Source: Campylobacter estrildidarum (GTDB taxonomy: Bacteria > Campylobacterota > Campylobacteria > Campylobacterales > Campylobacteraceae). Taken from it: a stretch of DNA of 64,000 bases. The notes beneath the pieces were generated by a model, which did not search any database, was not told the DNA's origin, and worked only from the letters and a program-made list of their open reading frames with translations. Each line of letters begins with the position of its first letter. The first letter of the stretch is position 1. Position numbers and translations under genes: made by a program. Below are positions 18,517 through 28,609 of the stretch, piece by piece. Where the stretch lies: contig NZ_NXLZ01000005.1 of assembly GCF_005406205.1 (NCBI RefSeq), forward strand, positions 1 through 64,000, written 5' to 3'.

Positions 18517-18873
18517 ATGAAAAAAAATGATTTAAGTTTTTTTAAAGATAATCTAGAACAAAGAAAAAAAACCATTGAAGAAAACTTGAAAAGTAACTCT
18601 AAAGAAATTGAGGCTTTACACAATAGTGCTCCTAGCGATAGTGTCGATTTTTCTATTATAGAGACTAATTCACAAATTGACTTTACTATTAGTGCTAACT
18701 TAAAGCAAGAATTAAAAGACATTGAAGCTTCTTTAAATAAAATTAAAGATAAAACTTATGGAATTTGCGAATCTTGCGATGAAGAAATTTCTATTGAAAG
18801 ACTCAAAATAAAACCTCATGCAAAATATTGTGTTGCCTGTCGAGAAAATTTAGAAAAAAAGGAAAAGCTATGA
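18517..18873 (+). CDS. dksA: DksA/TraR-type RNA polymerase-binding regulator
   Basis: Binds in the RNA polymerase secondary channel and tunes transcription of stable RNA and amino acid genes, together with ppGpp in relatives. It has 118 residues, with an N-terminal coiled coil (about 10-80) and a four-Cys zinc finger (CESCDEEIS ... KYCVACREN). The start is the ATG after rlmH. An upstream in-frame ATG would extend it into rlmH without gain. The stop overlaps the next start as ATGA. It corresponds to Cj0125c. Confidence 0.9.
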   Translation: MKKNDLSFFKDNLEQRKKTIEENLKSNSKEIEALHNSAPSDSVDFSIIETNSQIDFTISANLKQELKDIEASLNKIKDKTYGICESCDEEISIERLKIKPHAKYCVACRENLEKKEKL

Positions 18874-19856
18874 AGATTAAGTTATTTTTAAGTGCTAGTC
18901 TTGTTTATACTCTTGTAATTTTTGCATTTGCTTGGTATTTAAAACTTGGTAGTTATGCTCTAAATTTTAGTACTTATAATTTTGAACTTCCTATAATGAT
19001 TTGGCTGATTTTACCCTTATTTCCTTTGATATTTTTTGCTATATTTCATATGCTATTTTATCATTTTTTACTCACTCTTAAGTTTAAACATTTTTTTAAA
19101 GATGCCTCTAAATTTGAAACCTATACACAAGATTTGCTTTTGGAAAAAGAGTCCGATATAAGTTTTTACACTAAAGAATTTAGAAAAGTGGCACAACTTG
19201 CAAAAACTTTAAAAAATCATGAAAAAATTCCAAATGAAACTAAGATCAATGAAATTTTAGATCTAATAGATGGTATAAACAGAGAAGAATATTTAAATAT
19301 TCGAAAATTTAAACTTTCAAATGATAATATCTTATTTTTAGAAAACGAAAAAAATCATATAAAAAATGATATAGATTATGCCTATTCTCGAGTTAAACAT
19401 CTTGATGAAATCAAAGATGAATTTGAAGAATTAGCTTTTGAAACCCTTTTAAAAAAAGGCAATTATGAACAAATTAAAAATGTAAAAATTCCTAAAAACC
19501 CTCACCAAATTCTAAACCTTATTAAACGTTTTCAAGAAGGAAATTTAGAACTTAGTGTTGCTGAATTTGAAGTTTTATTAACTCACTCTTCTTTGAATGA
19601 AAAAGAGTATTTAAATATCGCGAAAATGAGCACTAAATTCTTTAATCCAGATGCTATTTTAGGAATTTTTTCTAAAATCAAAAATGAGAAAAATGAAGCC
19701 TTAAGAGCATATCTATATTTACTTGCTGAATTTGAACTTTTAGATGAACTAAGAGAACAAATTAGAAAAGATGAAAAAAAATTTAGTGATTTTAAAGCCT
19801 TTTTAATCCTTAAAGAAAATAACATCAAATTTGATTTAAATAATCTTATACAATGA
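18870..19856 (+). CDS. Conserved membrane protein of unknown function
   Basis: I do not recognise a functional family. The protein has about 328 residues with two N-terminal membrane helices (about 5-25 and 40-68). A long charged cytoplasmic part follows, rich in Glu, Lys and Leu and likely helical or TPR-like (repeated ELLDELREQIRKDEK-type segments). The ATG inside ATGA, overlapping the dksA stop, is chosen; an upstream in-frame start lies inside dksA. It also overlaps dus by four bases, so three genes are coupled. It is the equivalent of Cj0124c and is conserved in position. Confidence 0.75.
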   Translation: MKIKLFLSASLVYTLVIFAFAWYLKLGSYALNFSTYNFELPIMIWLILPLFPLIFFAIFHMLFYHFLLTLKFKHFFKDASKFETYTQDLLLEKESDISFYTKEFRKVAQLAKTLKNHEKIPNETKINEILDLIDGINREEYLNIRKFKLSNDNILFLENEKNHIKNDIDYAYSRVKHLDEIKDEFEELAFETLLKKGNYEQIKNVKIPKNPHQILNLIKRFQEGNLELSVAEFEVLLTHSSLNEKEYLNIAKMSTKFFNPDAILGIFSKIKNEKNEALRAYLYLLAEFELLDELREQIRKDEKKFSDFKAFLILKENNIKFDLNNLIQ

Positions 19857-20770
19857 TAGATTTTACCAATAAACCCTTATTTTTAGCCCCAATGGCAGGT
19901 TTTTCAGACTTGCCATTTAGAAACGTAGTTAAAAAATTTGGAGCTGATGTTACCATAAGTGAGATGATAAGTTCCAATGCTCTTGTTTATGAAAGCTCTA
20001 AAACTTTACATATGCTAGAACGTTCCGAACTTGAAAAACCCTATATTGTACAAATTGCTGGAGGCGATAAAGAAGTGCTTAAAAAAGCCGTTGAAATACT
20101 CAATCAAATGGATTTTGTAGATGGAATTGATTTTAACTGCGGCTGTCCTGTTAATAAAGTAGTTAAACAATATGCAGGAAGTGCTTTACTAAATGATTTA
20201 GAGCTTTTTAAAACTTTAGTGGAAGTGATCAAACAAACCAATAAAAAAAGATTGACAAGCGTCAAATTTAGACTAGGATTTAATGAAAAATATCCTGAAA
20301 AAATGGCTAAAATTTGTGAAGATTTAGGCGTTGATTTTGTAAGCATTCATGGACGAACAAGAAAACAACTTTATAGCGGAAAGTCTGATTATGACTCTAT
20401 AGCCGTTGCTAAAATGAGTGTAAAAATTCCTGTTATTGCTAATGGAGATATCAATGCAAACAATGCTGATGAAGTTTATAATATCACTAAATGCGATGGA
20501 TTGATGATAGGAAGAGCAAGTATAGGTAATCCTTGGATCTTTTATGAAATAAAACAAAATAAAAAAGTTGAAGAGAGCTTAAAAAAAGAAATTATATTAA
20601 CCCATTTTGAAGAAATGCTAAAGCATTATCAAAATCAAGCCGTAAGTATATTTCGTAAACATTTGCATGAGTATTCTAAAGGACACAAAGAAGCTTCAGC
20701 TTTTAGAGATGAAATCAATCGCATCAATGATACAAAAGAAATGAGAAAAAAAATAGAATCATTTTTCTAA
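19853..20770 (+). CDS. dus: tRNA-dihydrouridine synthase
   Basis: FMN enzyme that reduces uridine to dihydrouridine in the D-loop of tRNA. It has 305 residues. LAPMAGFSDLPFR at the N terminus binds FMN, and the catalytic Cys lies in DFNCGCPVNK (about 96-105). Late motifs are HGRTRKQLYSG, IPVIANGDI and GLMIGRASIGNPW. Last gene of the bamA operon, it ends at a strong stem-loop shared with the convergent nrdA. Confidence 0.94.
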   Translation: MIDFTNKPLFLAPMAGFSDLPFRNVVKKFGADVTISEMISSNALVYESSKTLHMLERSELEKPYIVQIAGGDKEVLKKAVEILNQMDFVDGIDFNCGCPVNKVVKQYAGSALLNDLELFKTLVEVIKQTNKKRLTSVKFRLGFNEKYPEKMAKICEDLGVDFVSIHGRTRKQLYSGKSDYDSIAVAKMSVKIPVIANGDINANNADEVYNITKCDGLMIGRASIGNPWIFYEIKQNKKVEESLKKEIILTHFEEMLKHYQNQAVSIFRKHLHEYSKGHKEASAFRDEINRINDTKEMRKKIESFF

Positions 20771-20781
20771 TCATTTTAAAT

Positions 20782-20811
20782 TTGAAGTTTTTAAAAGATT
20801 AAAAACTTCAA
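20782..20811. terminator. Bidirectional stem-loop terminator between dus and nrdA
   Basis: A perfect 12-base inverted repeat (TTGAAGTTTTTA / TAAAAACTTCAA) encloses a six-base loop, with A/T runs on both sides. It sits between two converging genes, so it can stop transcription from either side. Confidence 0.8.
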
Positions 20812-20819
20812 TAAATTTT

Positions 20820-23189
20820 TTACTGACATCCCTCGCATTCTATACTACGATCGGCCACATTTACTTTTTCACTATTAGGGCTTTCACTTCTTAAATAATA
20901 TGTAGATTTAACCCCAAGCTCCCAAGCAAGTTGATATATTTCATTAAGATAGCCTCCGCTTGCTTTATCTAGCGATAAAAAGATATTTAAACTTTGTCCT
21001 TGATCAATCCACTTTCCACGTATAGCAGCTGCTTTGACTAAAATTCTTTGATCAAGCTCATAAGCTGGAGTGTAATATTCCCAAGTTTCAAGACTTAAAT
21101 TTGGAACAACAACTGGTATCATACCGCTTAAGTTTTGCTCAAACCATTTTCTTTTATAGACGGGCTCTATAGTTTGAGTGGTTCCTACTAAAATAGATAT
21201 AGAAGACGTAGGAGCAATAGCCATTAAATAACCATTTCTCATACCGTCTTTTTTTACTTTTTCTCTAAGCTTATCCCAATCACATTCGCTTTGATTAAAC
21301 AAACCTTCTCTTAAAGTTAAAGCTTTAGCTTGTTCGCTAGCAACATCGATAGGAAAAATTCCTTTACTCCAATTTGATCCTTTAAAATCAGGATAAGATC
21401 CTTTTTCTATAGACAAATTTGAACTTGCATTGATCGCTTCAAAACTAATTTTCTCCATAATTCTATCTATTTTCTCAAAATGCTCTTCACTTCCCCAACG
21501 AATTCTTGCTTCAGCAAGCATTTGAGCTTCGCCCATAATTCCAAGTCCTATAGCACGAGATCTTAAATTAGTATCTTTTACTTTTCTATGAGGATAAAAA
21601 TTCAAATCAATCACATTATCAAGCATACGAATCGCAGTAGGGACAACGCGTTCTATATCTTCTTTAGAATATACTTTACTTAAATTGATGCTTGCTAAAT
21701 TACACACGGCAGTCTTGCCATCATTTTTATATTTTTCAACTATATAAACCTTATTGCCATTGATGCTATCTAAAGTTGAAATTTTCTTTGCCGATTTTTC
21801 ATAACCACCATCTATAATAACACGTTCTTCTTCATCAAAATGTCTCTCATCGCCATTTTCAAAGACAACTTTTACCTGATAATAATTAGGATCGGTGTTT
21901 TGAAAAATTTCGGTACACAAATTTGAACTTCTAATAATTCCAGAATGTGCATTTGGATTAGCTCTATTAGCCGTATCTTTAAAACATAAAAACGGCAAAC
22001 CTGTTTCAAAATAATTAAGTAATATTTTTTTCCAAAGCTCCTTAGCTTCTACAATTTCTTTAACTATATTTTCATCTTTTTCATATTCTTCATAGCGTTT
22101 TTCAAAATCTTCTCCATACAAATCACATAAATCAGCCGTATCAGCAGGATCAAAAAGCGTCCATTTATCATTAGATCTAACCCTTTTCATAAAAAGATCA
22201 TTAATCCATAAAGCAGGAAAAAGCTCGTGTGCTCTACGTCTTTCTTCTCCTGAATTTTTACGCAAATCAATAAAATCACTTATATCCATATGCCAAGGCT
22301 CTATATAAACAGCAATAGCACCTTTTCTGGTTCCAAGTTGATCAACTGCCACAGCAATATCATTTGTAATTTTTAAAAAAGGAATGATGCCTCCGGCTGC
22401 ATTTTTATGTCCGTCTATGCTTCCACCCATAGCACGAACTTTAGACCAATCCCAACCTATGCCGCCACCGAATTTTGATAAAAGTGCCATTTCTTGATAA
22501 GAATCAAAAATTCCTTCGATATTATCAGGGGTGCTTCCTATATAACAAGAACTGAGTTGATGTCTAGTGGTTCTAGCATTTGAAAGAGTTGGAGTTGCAA
22601 GCATAACTTCAAATTTAGAGATCAAATCATAAAATTTCTTAGCCCATTCTTGAGGATTAAATTCATTTTGTGCCAAAAACATAGCTATGGCCATAAACAT
22701 TTGCTGTGGAAGTTCTATAGGCATACCCTTACTATCTTTAATCAAATAGCGATCATATAAGGTTTTAACACCCAAATAAGTAAATTGCATATCACGCCCT
22801 GGTTTAATATAATCGTTTAGATCATCTAAATCATACTTCTCTTTTAAACCAAGCAAAATCCTTCCTTCTCTTTCCCCTCTTTCGAAATAATCACGTAAAT
22901 GATTATAACGATTCATTCCATTAACTTTTTTATATAAATCAAACAAGAAAAGTCTGGCCGCAACAAAAGTCCAATTTGGACAATCAATATCTATCTTATC
23001 TACAGCTGTTTTAATAAGAGTTTTTTGAATTTCTTCGGTTGAAATTTCATCTCTAAATTGAATTTTTGCGTCAAGCTCTAATTCGCTTAAACTCACACCT
23101 TCCAAATCTCTCACAGCATCAGAGGTACATTTTTTTATCTTAGAGATATCTAATTCTTCTGTGCGACCATTTCTTTTTATAACTTTCAT
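20820..23189 (-). CDS. nrdA: Ribonucleoside-diphosphate reductase, alpha subunit (class Ia)
   Basis: Makes deoxyribonucleotides from ribonucleoside diphosphates with the radical-bearing NrdB subunit, which is not in this window. It has 789 residues. There is an N-terminal ATP-cone (VIKRNGRTEELDISKIKK), the active-site region with SSCYIGSTPD, NLASINLS, and the C-terminal redox pair ending CEGCQ. Length and motifs are complete. It lies 18 bases downstream of purB on the same strand, as in C. jejuni (Cj0024c/Cj0023c). Confidence 0.96.
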   Translation of the reverse strand: MKVIKRNGRTEELDISKIKKCTSDAVRDLEGVSLSELELDAKIQFRDEISTEEIQKTLIKTAVDKIDIDCPNWTFVAARLFLFDLYKKVNGMNRYNHLRDYFERGEREGRILLGLKEKYDLDDLNDYIKPGRDMQFTYLGVKTLYDRYLIKDSKGMPIELPQQMFMAIAMFLAQNEFNPQEWAKKFYDLISKFEVMLATPTLSNARTTRHQLSSCYIGSTPDNIEGIFDSYQEMALLSKFGGGIGWDWSKVRAMGGSIDGHKNAAGGIIPFLKITNDIAVAVDQLGTRKGAIAVYIEPWHMDISDFIDLRKNSGEERRRAHELFPALWINDLFMKRVRSNDKWTLFDPADTADLCDLYGEDFEKRYEEYEKDENIVKEIVEAKELWKKILLNYFETGLPFLCFKDTANRANPNAHSGIIRSSNLCTEIFQNTDPNYYQVKVVFENGDERHFDEEERVIIDGGYEKSAKKISTLDSINGNKVYIVEKYKNDGKTAVCNLASINLSKVYSKEDIERVVPTAIRMLDNVIDLNFYPHRKVKDTNLRSRAIGLGIMGEAQMLAEARIRWGSEEHFEKIDRIMEKISFEAINASSNLSIEKGSYPDFKGSNWSKGIFPIDVASEQAKALTLREGLFNQSECDWDKLREKVKKDGMRNGYLMAIAPTSSISILVGTTQTIEPVYKRKWFEQNLSGMIPVVVPNLSLETWEYYTPAYELDQRILVKAAAIRGKWIDQGQSLNIFLSLDKASGGYLNEIYQLAWELGVKSTYYLRSESPNSEKVNVADRSIECEGCQ

Positions 23190-23207
23190 TATTCTTCCTT
23201 GTTTAAT

Positions 23208-24536
23208 TTATTTAAATGTTCTTGCAAAAATAGCATCAATATTTTTTGTATAGTAATTATAATCAAAGCATTTGCGTATGTCTTCTTCGCTTAAACTTTT
23301 TCTTAAATCTTCATCATTTAAAAGCGCGATTAAAAACAAACTTTCATTTTTCTCATTAATCGCTTCTTTGCCATTTTGCAAATCAGACCACACTTTCATA
23401 GCATTTCTTTGAACAATTTTATAAGCTTCCTCTCGACTAATTCCCTTAAAAGGAAGTTCTAGTAAAACACGTTGCGAAAAGACAAGCCCTCCAGTAAGGT
23501 TTAAATTTTTCATCATATTTTCTGGATAAACCAAAAGGTTTTCGATCAAATTTGTAAGACGTGCGAGCATAAAATCTGCTGTTATAAAAGCATCAGGTAA
23601 AATAAATCTTTCTACGCTTGAATGAGAAATATCTCTTTCGTGCCAAAGTGCAACATTTTCCAATGCTGGAGTAACAAAAGATCGAAGAATTCTACAAAGT
23701 CCTGTTATATTTTCACTCAAAACCGGATTTCTTTTATGCGGCATTGCTGAACTTCCTTTTTGTCCCACGCTAAAAAATTCTTCAGCCTCATAAACTTCCG
23801 TTCTTTGAAAATGTCTTATAGCTACAGCGATTTGCTCACAAGATGAAGCTAAAATTGCAATTGCTGAAATCACTTGCGCATAACGATCTCTTTGGATAAC
23901 TTGATTGGAAACTGGAGCGGGTTTAAGATCTAAATTTTTACAAACTTCTTCTTCAAATTCTAAAGGGGCGTGAGCAAAATTTCCCATTGCACCACTGATT
24001 TTTCCATAACTAATCACTTCTTTAGCATGCATTATAAGATCTTTAGCGTGTAAAATTTCATCATACCAAATTGCCATAACCAAACCAAAAGTTATGGGTT
24101 CTCCATGAATTCCATGACTTCTTCCAACCATAAGGGTATTTTTATGCTCCATAGCACGCTTTTTTATCGCTTCTAAAAGTAATAAAATATCCTCTAAAAT
24201 AAGTTCTAAGCTTTCTTTAATTTGTAAAGCAACCGCAGTATCAATACAATCAGAACTCGTCATAGCATAATGTACAAAACGACTTTCTTCACCCAAACTC
24301 TCACTTACGCTTGTAAGAAAAGCAATAACATCATGCTTGGTTGTTTTTTCAATTTCATCAATTCTATCAATGTCAAATTTTGCATTTTTTAAAATTTTTT
24401 CACAATCACTATTATTAATAAGACCTAATTTATTCCAAGCTTTTATAGCGGCTAATTCTACTTTAAGCCAAGCATCATATTTGGCTTTAATATCCCATTT
24501 TTTAGCCATGATTTCTCTGCTATATCTTACAACCAT
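23208..24536 (-). CDS. purB: Adenylosuccinate lyase
   Basis: Catalyses two fumarate-releasing steps in purine synthesis (SAICAR to AICAR, and adenylosuccinate to AMP). It has 442 residues of the fumarase/aspartase superfamily. TSSDCIDTA, GRSHGIHGEP (catalytic His) and the signature loop SSAMPHKRNP (about 260-269) are all intact. The start is at MVVRYSREIMAKKW, the normal epsilonproteobacterial N terminus. Confidence 0.96.
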   Translation of the reverse strand: MVVRYSREIMAKKWDIKAKYDAWLKVELAAIKAWNKLGLINNSDCEKILKNAKFDIDRIDEIEKTTKHDVIAFLTSVSESLGEESRFVHYAMTSSDCIDTAVALQIKESLELILEDILLLLEAIKKRAMEHKNTLMVGRSHGIHGEPITFGLVMAIWYDEILHAKDLIMHAKEVISYGKISGAMGNFAHAPLEFEEEVCKNLDLKPAPVSNQVIQRDRYAQVISAIAILASSCEQIAVAIRHFQRTEVYEAEEFFSVGQKGSSAMPHKRNPVLSENITGLCRILRSFVTPALENVALWHERDISHSSVERFILPDAFITADFMLARLTNLIENLLVYPENMMKNLNLTGGLVFSQRVLLELPFKGISREEAYKIVQRNAMKVWSDLQNGKEAINEKNESLFLIALLNDEDLRKSLSEEDIRKCFDYNYYTKNIDAIFARTFK

Positions 24537-24615
24537 AGTTTTACAACCTTTTTTAGTTATAATTTTAAAAAAGAAATTGAGATTTTATCCAAAAAATTCT
24601 AAGAAAGAAGTTAAA

Positions 24616-25527
24616 GTGCCTTATACAAAAATAAAACTTTCAAACAATGGGAAAAAGGCATTTCAAGTCCTTATGGAAGCCTTAAAAATTCCTATAAGTG
24701 AAGCGCAGAAATTAATCGACAAAAAAAGACTTTTTTGTGATGGAATTTTAGTCCAAGAAAAAAATAAAATTTTAAATGGAATTATAGAACTGATCGTTTA
24801 CGAAAATCGTCCAAAAGGGGTGGAAATTGTATTTGAAAATGAAGATTTTGCAGTACTTGAGAAACCAAGCGGCATCCTTAGCCATCCTAATGGAAGACAT
24901 TGTCAATATAGTTTAAGCGATGAAATTTGGCATCTATGGGGCAAACAAGCCTGTGTAGCGCATCGTCTAGATAAAGAAACGAGCGGGCTAATACTTGTTG
25001 CAAAAAATAAACAAACTCAAATTGAATTTAAAACTATGTTCGAAAAAAGACAAATACAAAAAGAATATATAGCCCTAGTTAAAGGACAAATTAAAACAAA
25101 TTTTAAAATTGATGCAAGTATAGCTTTAGTCAATAATTATAATGATATTAAAACCAGAATGCAAATTTGTGAAAAAGGCAAAAAGGCTTTAACCGAATTT
25201 GAAATTTTAAAATCATACCCCAAAGACAACTGCACACTTTTACTTTGCAAACCCTTAACAGGAAGACAACATCAAATAAGAATTCACTTACACCATGCAA
25301 AATATCCCATATTGGGCGATCCACTTTATGGGCTAGAAAAGACACAAATTGAAGCCATTTTAGATGGAAAAATGAACCCTGAAGAGAGAATTAAAATAAC
25401 AGGAGCAAAACGCTTGTGTTTACACGCACAAACATTAAAATTTAATTTTAAAAATAATAAATTTATTATTTGCTCTAATGCTAAAATTGAAAACGAGTTC
25501 TTTAAAAGCATAAAAATAACAATTTAA
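24616..25527 (+). CDS. RluA-family pseudouridine synthase
   Basis: Isomerises uridines in rRNA or tRNA; the target site is unknown. It has about 303 residues, with an N-terminal S4-like segment (LKIPISEAQKLIDKKRLFCDG) and the catalytic motif HRLDKETSGLILVAK with its Asp. The C-terminal GRQHQIRIHLHH and ILGDPLYG motifs follow. The GTG start is chosen because earlier in-frame codons run antisense through purB. It is divergent from purB and equivalent to Cj0022c. Confidence 0.88.
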   Translation: MPYTKIKLSNNGKKAFQVLMEALKIPISEAQKLIDKKRLFCDGILVQEKNKILNGIIELIVYENRPKGVEIVFENEDFAVLEKPSGILSHPNGRHCQYSLSDEIWHLWGKQACVAHRLDKETSGLILVAKNKQTQIEFKTMFEKRQIQKEYIALVKGQIKTNFKIDASIALVNNYNDIKTRMQICEKGKKALTEFEILKSYPKDNCTLLLCKPLTGRQHQIRIHLHHAKYPILGDPLYGLEKTQIEAILDGKMNPEERIKITGAKRLCLHAQTLKFNFKNNKFIICSNAKIENEFFKSIKITI

Positions 25528-25654
25528 TATATTTTATAACAATAAAATATATATTAAACCAAAAAACAAACTTGAAATTTATTATTAATTAATATTTTTT
25601 ACAATATGATTTAAATATGTAAAAAATTTTTAAAAATTTAAGGAAATTTGGGCA

Positions 25655-26569
25655 ATGAAAATATTTTATATAATATTATTTTTAACAACAACAACATTTG
25701 CAATTGATATGATTACTCCTATTCCGGATAGTCTGCCTTATGATAAAGCTAAAGCAAGTCTTGGGAAAAAATTATATATGGATACCTCACTATCAAAAGA
25801 TGGAAAAGTATCTTGCAACACTTGTCATAATATCAATACCTATGGAGTAGATAATACACCCTTTTCAATCGGAGTAAACAAACAATTAGATACTCCTTTT
25901 AACACGCCGACAACTTTTAATTCTGTATTTAACTTTGTCCAGTTTTGGAATGGACGTGCTCAAAATCTTGCAGAACAGATAAAAGGGCCGCTCTTTAATC
26001 CAAAAGAGCTAGGTTTAACTCCAGAAATTCTTTTGCAAAAAATTAATAATAATCCCGATTATGTAAAAAGTTTTGATGATATCTATGGTGAAATTAACGT
26101 AGATAATATAGCCGATGCCATTGCTGAGTTTGAAAAGACTCTAATCACCCCAAATTCTCCTTTTGATAGATATTTAAAAGGAGACAAGAATGCAATTTCA
26201 GAAAAAGCAAAAAGAGGCTATGAAGAATTTAAAGCACAAGGCTGCATTTCTTGTCATCAAGGACAAAACATAGGTGGAAATATGTTTCAAAAAATAGGGA
26301 TTTTTCAAGAATTCCCTGATCAAAACGATTTAGGACGCTATGAAATCACTAAACAAGAATCTGATAAAATGGTATTTAAAGTGCCAAGTCTTAGAAACAT
26401 AGCAAAAACAGCTCCTTATTATCACGATGGTAGTGTGCCAACATTGGATGCTTGTGTGCAATTTATGGCTTATTATCAACTTGGAAAATTTTTAAGTCAG
26501 GAAACTGTAGATAATATAGTAGCCTTTTTAGAAAGCCTCACAGGAGAATATCATGACAACATCCAATAA
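25655..26569 (+). CDS. docA: Di-haem cytochrome c peroxidase (DocA-like)
   Basis: Periplasmic enzyme that reduces hydrogen peroxide to water with electrons from cytochrome c. It has 304 residues, an N-terminal signal peptide (about 1-16) and two haem-binding CxxCH motifs (CNTCH, about residues 54-58, and CISCH, about 198-202). The distal-ligand region [18 protein letters not shown] also fits MauG/CcpA-type enzymes. It overlaps the following chemoreceptor gene by 17 bases; the pair matches docA-docB (Cj0020c-Cj0019c), studied in chicken colonisation. A plain ribosome site, AAGGAA, precedes it. Confidence 0.92.
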   Translation: MKIFYIILFLTTTTFAIDMITPIPDSLPYDKAKASLGKKLYMDTSLSKDGKVSCNTCHNINTYGVDNTPFSIGVNKQLDTPFNTPTTFNSVFNFVQFWNGRAQNLAEQIKGPLFNPKELGLTPEILLQKINNNPDYVKSFDDIYGEINVDNIADAIAEFEKTLITPNSPFDRYLKGDKNAISEKAKRGYEEFKAQGCISCHQGQNIGGNMFQKIGIFQEFPDQNDLGRYEITKQESDKMVFKVPSLRNIAKTAPYYHDGSVPTLDACVQFMAYYQLGKFLSQETVDNIVAFLESLTGEYHDNIQ

Positions 26570-28340
26570 AAAAATTTCTTTTTTATATCAATTTATTTTC
26601 TTAGCAATTTGCACCCTAATTGCTATTTTTATTCTCTTAGGAATTATTTTTAATAATTATACCTCAAGTAAAAACTCTAAAGAAATTGTCAATACTTTAC
26701 AAATGCTTCAAATTTTTAATACACGTATTGATAAAGTGTTTCAAAATGGTTTTAATTTTATAAATTACGACGAAAGTATTGTAGCTATTAAAGAAATGAA
26801 AGATTTGTTTAAAAAGCTTGAAGAATTAGGCATTAATGATTCCAAAGCTAAAATGATTTTTGAAGAGAAACTAAAACAATTGGATCAATTTAAATCCGCA
26901 AATTCTATTGCAGTTAATTCAAAATTTTATCTTTTTGAACTAGCAAAAGACTACTTTAACGAAACAGAAAATAATTTTAATAAAAAAGATTCTCAAAATT
27001 TTAAAACAATCAATTCCATTCTTAGGATTATCGCCACAGAAAATGTCTTAGAAAAAACTACACTTAGACATTTAGACTCTCTTATTAAAAATTTGCTAAC
27101 AATGGAAAATGATGATACCTTAAAGCTTTTCTCAACTCATTATAAAATGATTTTAAAACAAATTGAAATCATGCAAAACAATTCTAGTATTTATACGGAT
27201 GCTACTTTAAATAAAGAACTTGAAAATTTAAATCAAATCACTCAATTAAGTATAGACAAAACAAACATTCAAAAACTTTATGTAGCTATTGGAGTTTTTT
27301 CAGCAGTTTTTGTTTTATTAATTATGTTTATCATCATCACCTTAAAAAAGATTGTTATTCCTGTAAGGATGTTAGAAAAATTAAGTATAAATTTGGCAGG
27401 ACAAGAGGCGAATTTATCTTCTCGCTTAAATATAGATCCAAAAAGTGAATTAGGAAAAAGTGCTGCTCATATTAATACTTTTATTTCTGTAGTTCAAAAT
27501 TCTGTACTTGAAGCTATTGAAAATGCAGAAGCTAATCATAAAAATTCAGAACAATTAAAAAATAATGCCAATACTCTTGAAGAAAGCTCAAATTCTCAAA
27601 ATAGCCAAATTGAAAACGTTAAAGAAATCACTAATGTTTTAGATAGCCATATAACATTGACTGGTAATTTAGCTCAAGAAAGCGTTGATAATATGCAAGA
27701 TATGCATTTGTTAATGGATAAAGTTGGAGATACTTTAACTCAGCTTGTTGATCTTATCAATGAAAACAACGAAAAAGAGCAAAATGTTGTTGTCAATATG
27801 GATAATTTAACCCAAAGTGCAGATAATATTATAGAGATCACAAATTCTGTTAGAGATATAGCAGATCAAACCAATTTGCTTGCCCTTAATGCAGCCGTTG
27901 AAGCAGCAAGAGCTGGAGAACATGGTAGAGGGTTTGCAGTTGTAGCTGATGAAGTTGGAAAGCTTGCTGATAAAACAGGGAAATCACTTTTAACGATCAA
28001 TACTACAGTCAATACTATTGTGCAACAAATTAATGATAACAAGTCTTTAATGGATCTTATTAATCAATCCATGCAAGAAACTTCCGAAAAAACAAACAAC
28101 CTTCAACAAGAACTTATCAATTCTATGCAAAAATTAGAAAGTTCTATACAGTCTACTCAAGTAATGAAAGATAAAAGTATAGAAGTACAAGAAAAAATGG
28201 TTACTTTAAGAACGAGCATTGATGAGGTAAATGAGCTTGCAAATCTTATTAAAAATCTTTCTTGCGAAATCAACAATATCTCTAGTAATGTATTTGAAGG
28301 AGCTTCTAAACTTTCAAAAAAATTAAATAATTTTAAATAA
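26553..28340 (+). CDS. docB: Methyl-accepting chemotaxis protein (DocB/Tlp10-like)
   Basis: Inner-membrane chemoreceptor. It has 595 residues: one membrane helix near residues 12-34, a helical periplasmic sensor (about 35-240) and a second membrane helix (about 245-268). A HAMP-like region and a long coiled-coil signalling domain follow, with the conserved tip [20 protein letters not shown] and [14 protein letters not shown]. No ligand is implied by the sequence. Translation is coupled to the peroxidase gene by overlap, and a terminator follows it. Confidence 0.92.
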   Translation: MTTSNKKISFLYQFIFLAICTLIAIFILLGIIFNNYTSSKNSKEIVNTLQMLQIFNTRIDKVFQNGFNFINYDESIVAIKEMKDLFKKLEELGINDSKAKMIFEEKLKQLDQFKSANSIAVNSKFYLFELAKDYFNETENNFNKKDSQNFKTINSILRIIATENVLEKTTLRHLDSLIKNLLTMENDDTLKLFSTHYKMILKQIEIMQNNSSIYTDATLNKELENLNQITQLSIDKTNIQKLYVAIGVFSAVFVLLIMFIIITLKKIVIPVRMLEKLSINLAGQEANLSSRLNIDPKSELGKSAAHINTFISVVQNSVLEAIENAEANHKNSEQLKNNANTLEESSNSQNSQIENVKEITNVLDSHITLTGNLAQESVDNMQDMHLLMDKVGDTLTQLVDLINENNEKEQNVVVNMDNLTQSADNIIEITNSVRDIADQTNLLALNAAVEAARAGEHGRGFAVVADEVGKLADKTGKSLLTINTTVNTIVQQINDNKSLMDLINQSMQETSEKTNNLQQELINSMQKLESSIQSTQVMKDKSIEVQEKMVTLRTSIDEVNELANLIKNLSCEINNISSNVFEGASKLSKKLNNFK

Positions 28341-28373
28341 AAATCCGTATTTAATAAATATAGATTTTTATTT
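28335..28373 (+). terminator. Terminator after the docA-docB pair
   Basis: An 11-base inverted repeat (AAATAAAAATC / GATTTTTATTT) with an AT-rich loop is followed by further T-rich sequence. The stem begins in the last codons of the chemoreceptor gene. Confidence 0.6.
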
Positions 28374-28393
28374 TATTTTTATTTTATTAAGAA

Positions 28394-28399
28394 TATAAT
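28394..28399 (+). promoter_or_regulatory. Predicted -10 box for dba-dsbI
   Basis: TATAAT lies 30 bases before the dba start, after the terminator of the previous unit. A clear AAGGAG ribosome binding site follows near 28418-28423. Confidence 0.55.
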
Positions 28400-28428
28400 T
28401 TGGTAACTTTAAATACTAAGGAGTTATT

Positions 28429-28596
28429 ATGGAATTTTTAGAGCTTTTGCTAATTTTAGTTGCCTTAATACTCATCATAAAAAAACCAGAAAAAGAAAAT
28501 CTTGCTTTTGGTTTAGTGATGGTTGCTTGGCTTATGATGATTATTTTCTACGTTGGTCACAAATCAACCGGACTTCTAACAATAATGAATTTGTAA
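28429..28596 (+). CDS. dba: Dba, small membrane partner of DsbI
   Basis: 55-residue membrane protein, read from an ATG behind a strong AAGGAG site. Two hydrophobic segments (about 4-18 and 26-42) are separated by KKPEKEN. In C. jejuni, Dba is encoded just upstream of dsbI and affects its expression or stability; the same order and 13-base spacing here support the call. It lies just below usual gene-finding length cut-offs and is easily missed. Confidence 0.82.
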   Translation: MEFLELLLILVALILIIKKPEKENLAFGLVMVAWLMMIIFYVGHKSTGLLTIMNL

Positions 28597-28609
28597 AAAG
28601 GAATTAAAA

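Noticed and set aside
24337-24615. N-terminal extension of the pseudouridine synthase into purB
   Set aside because: The added residues are antisense to the conserved purB N terminus. The protein family begins near the GTG at 24616.
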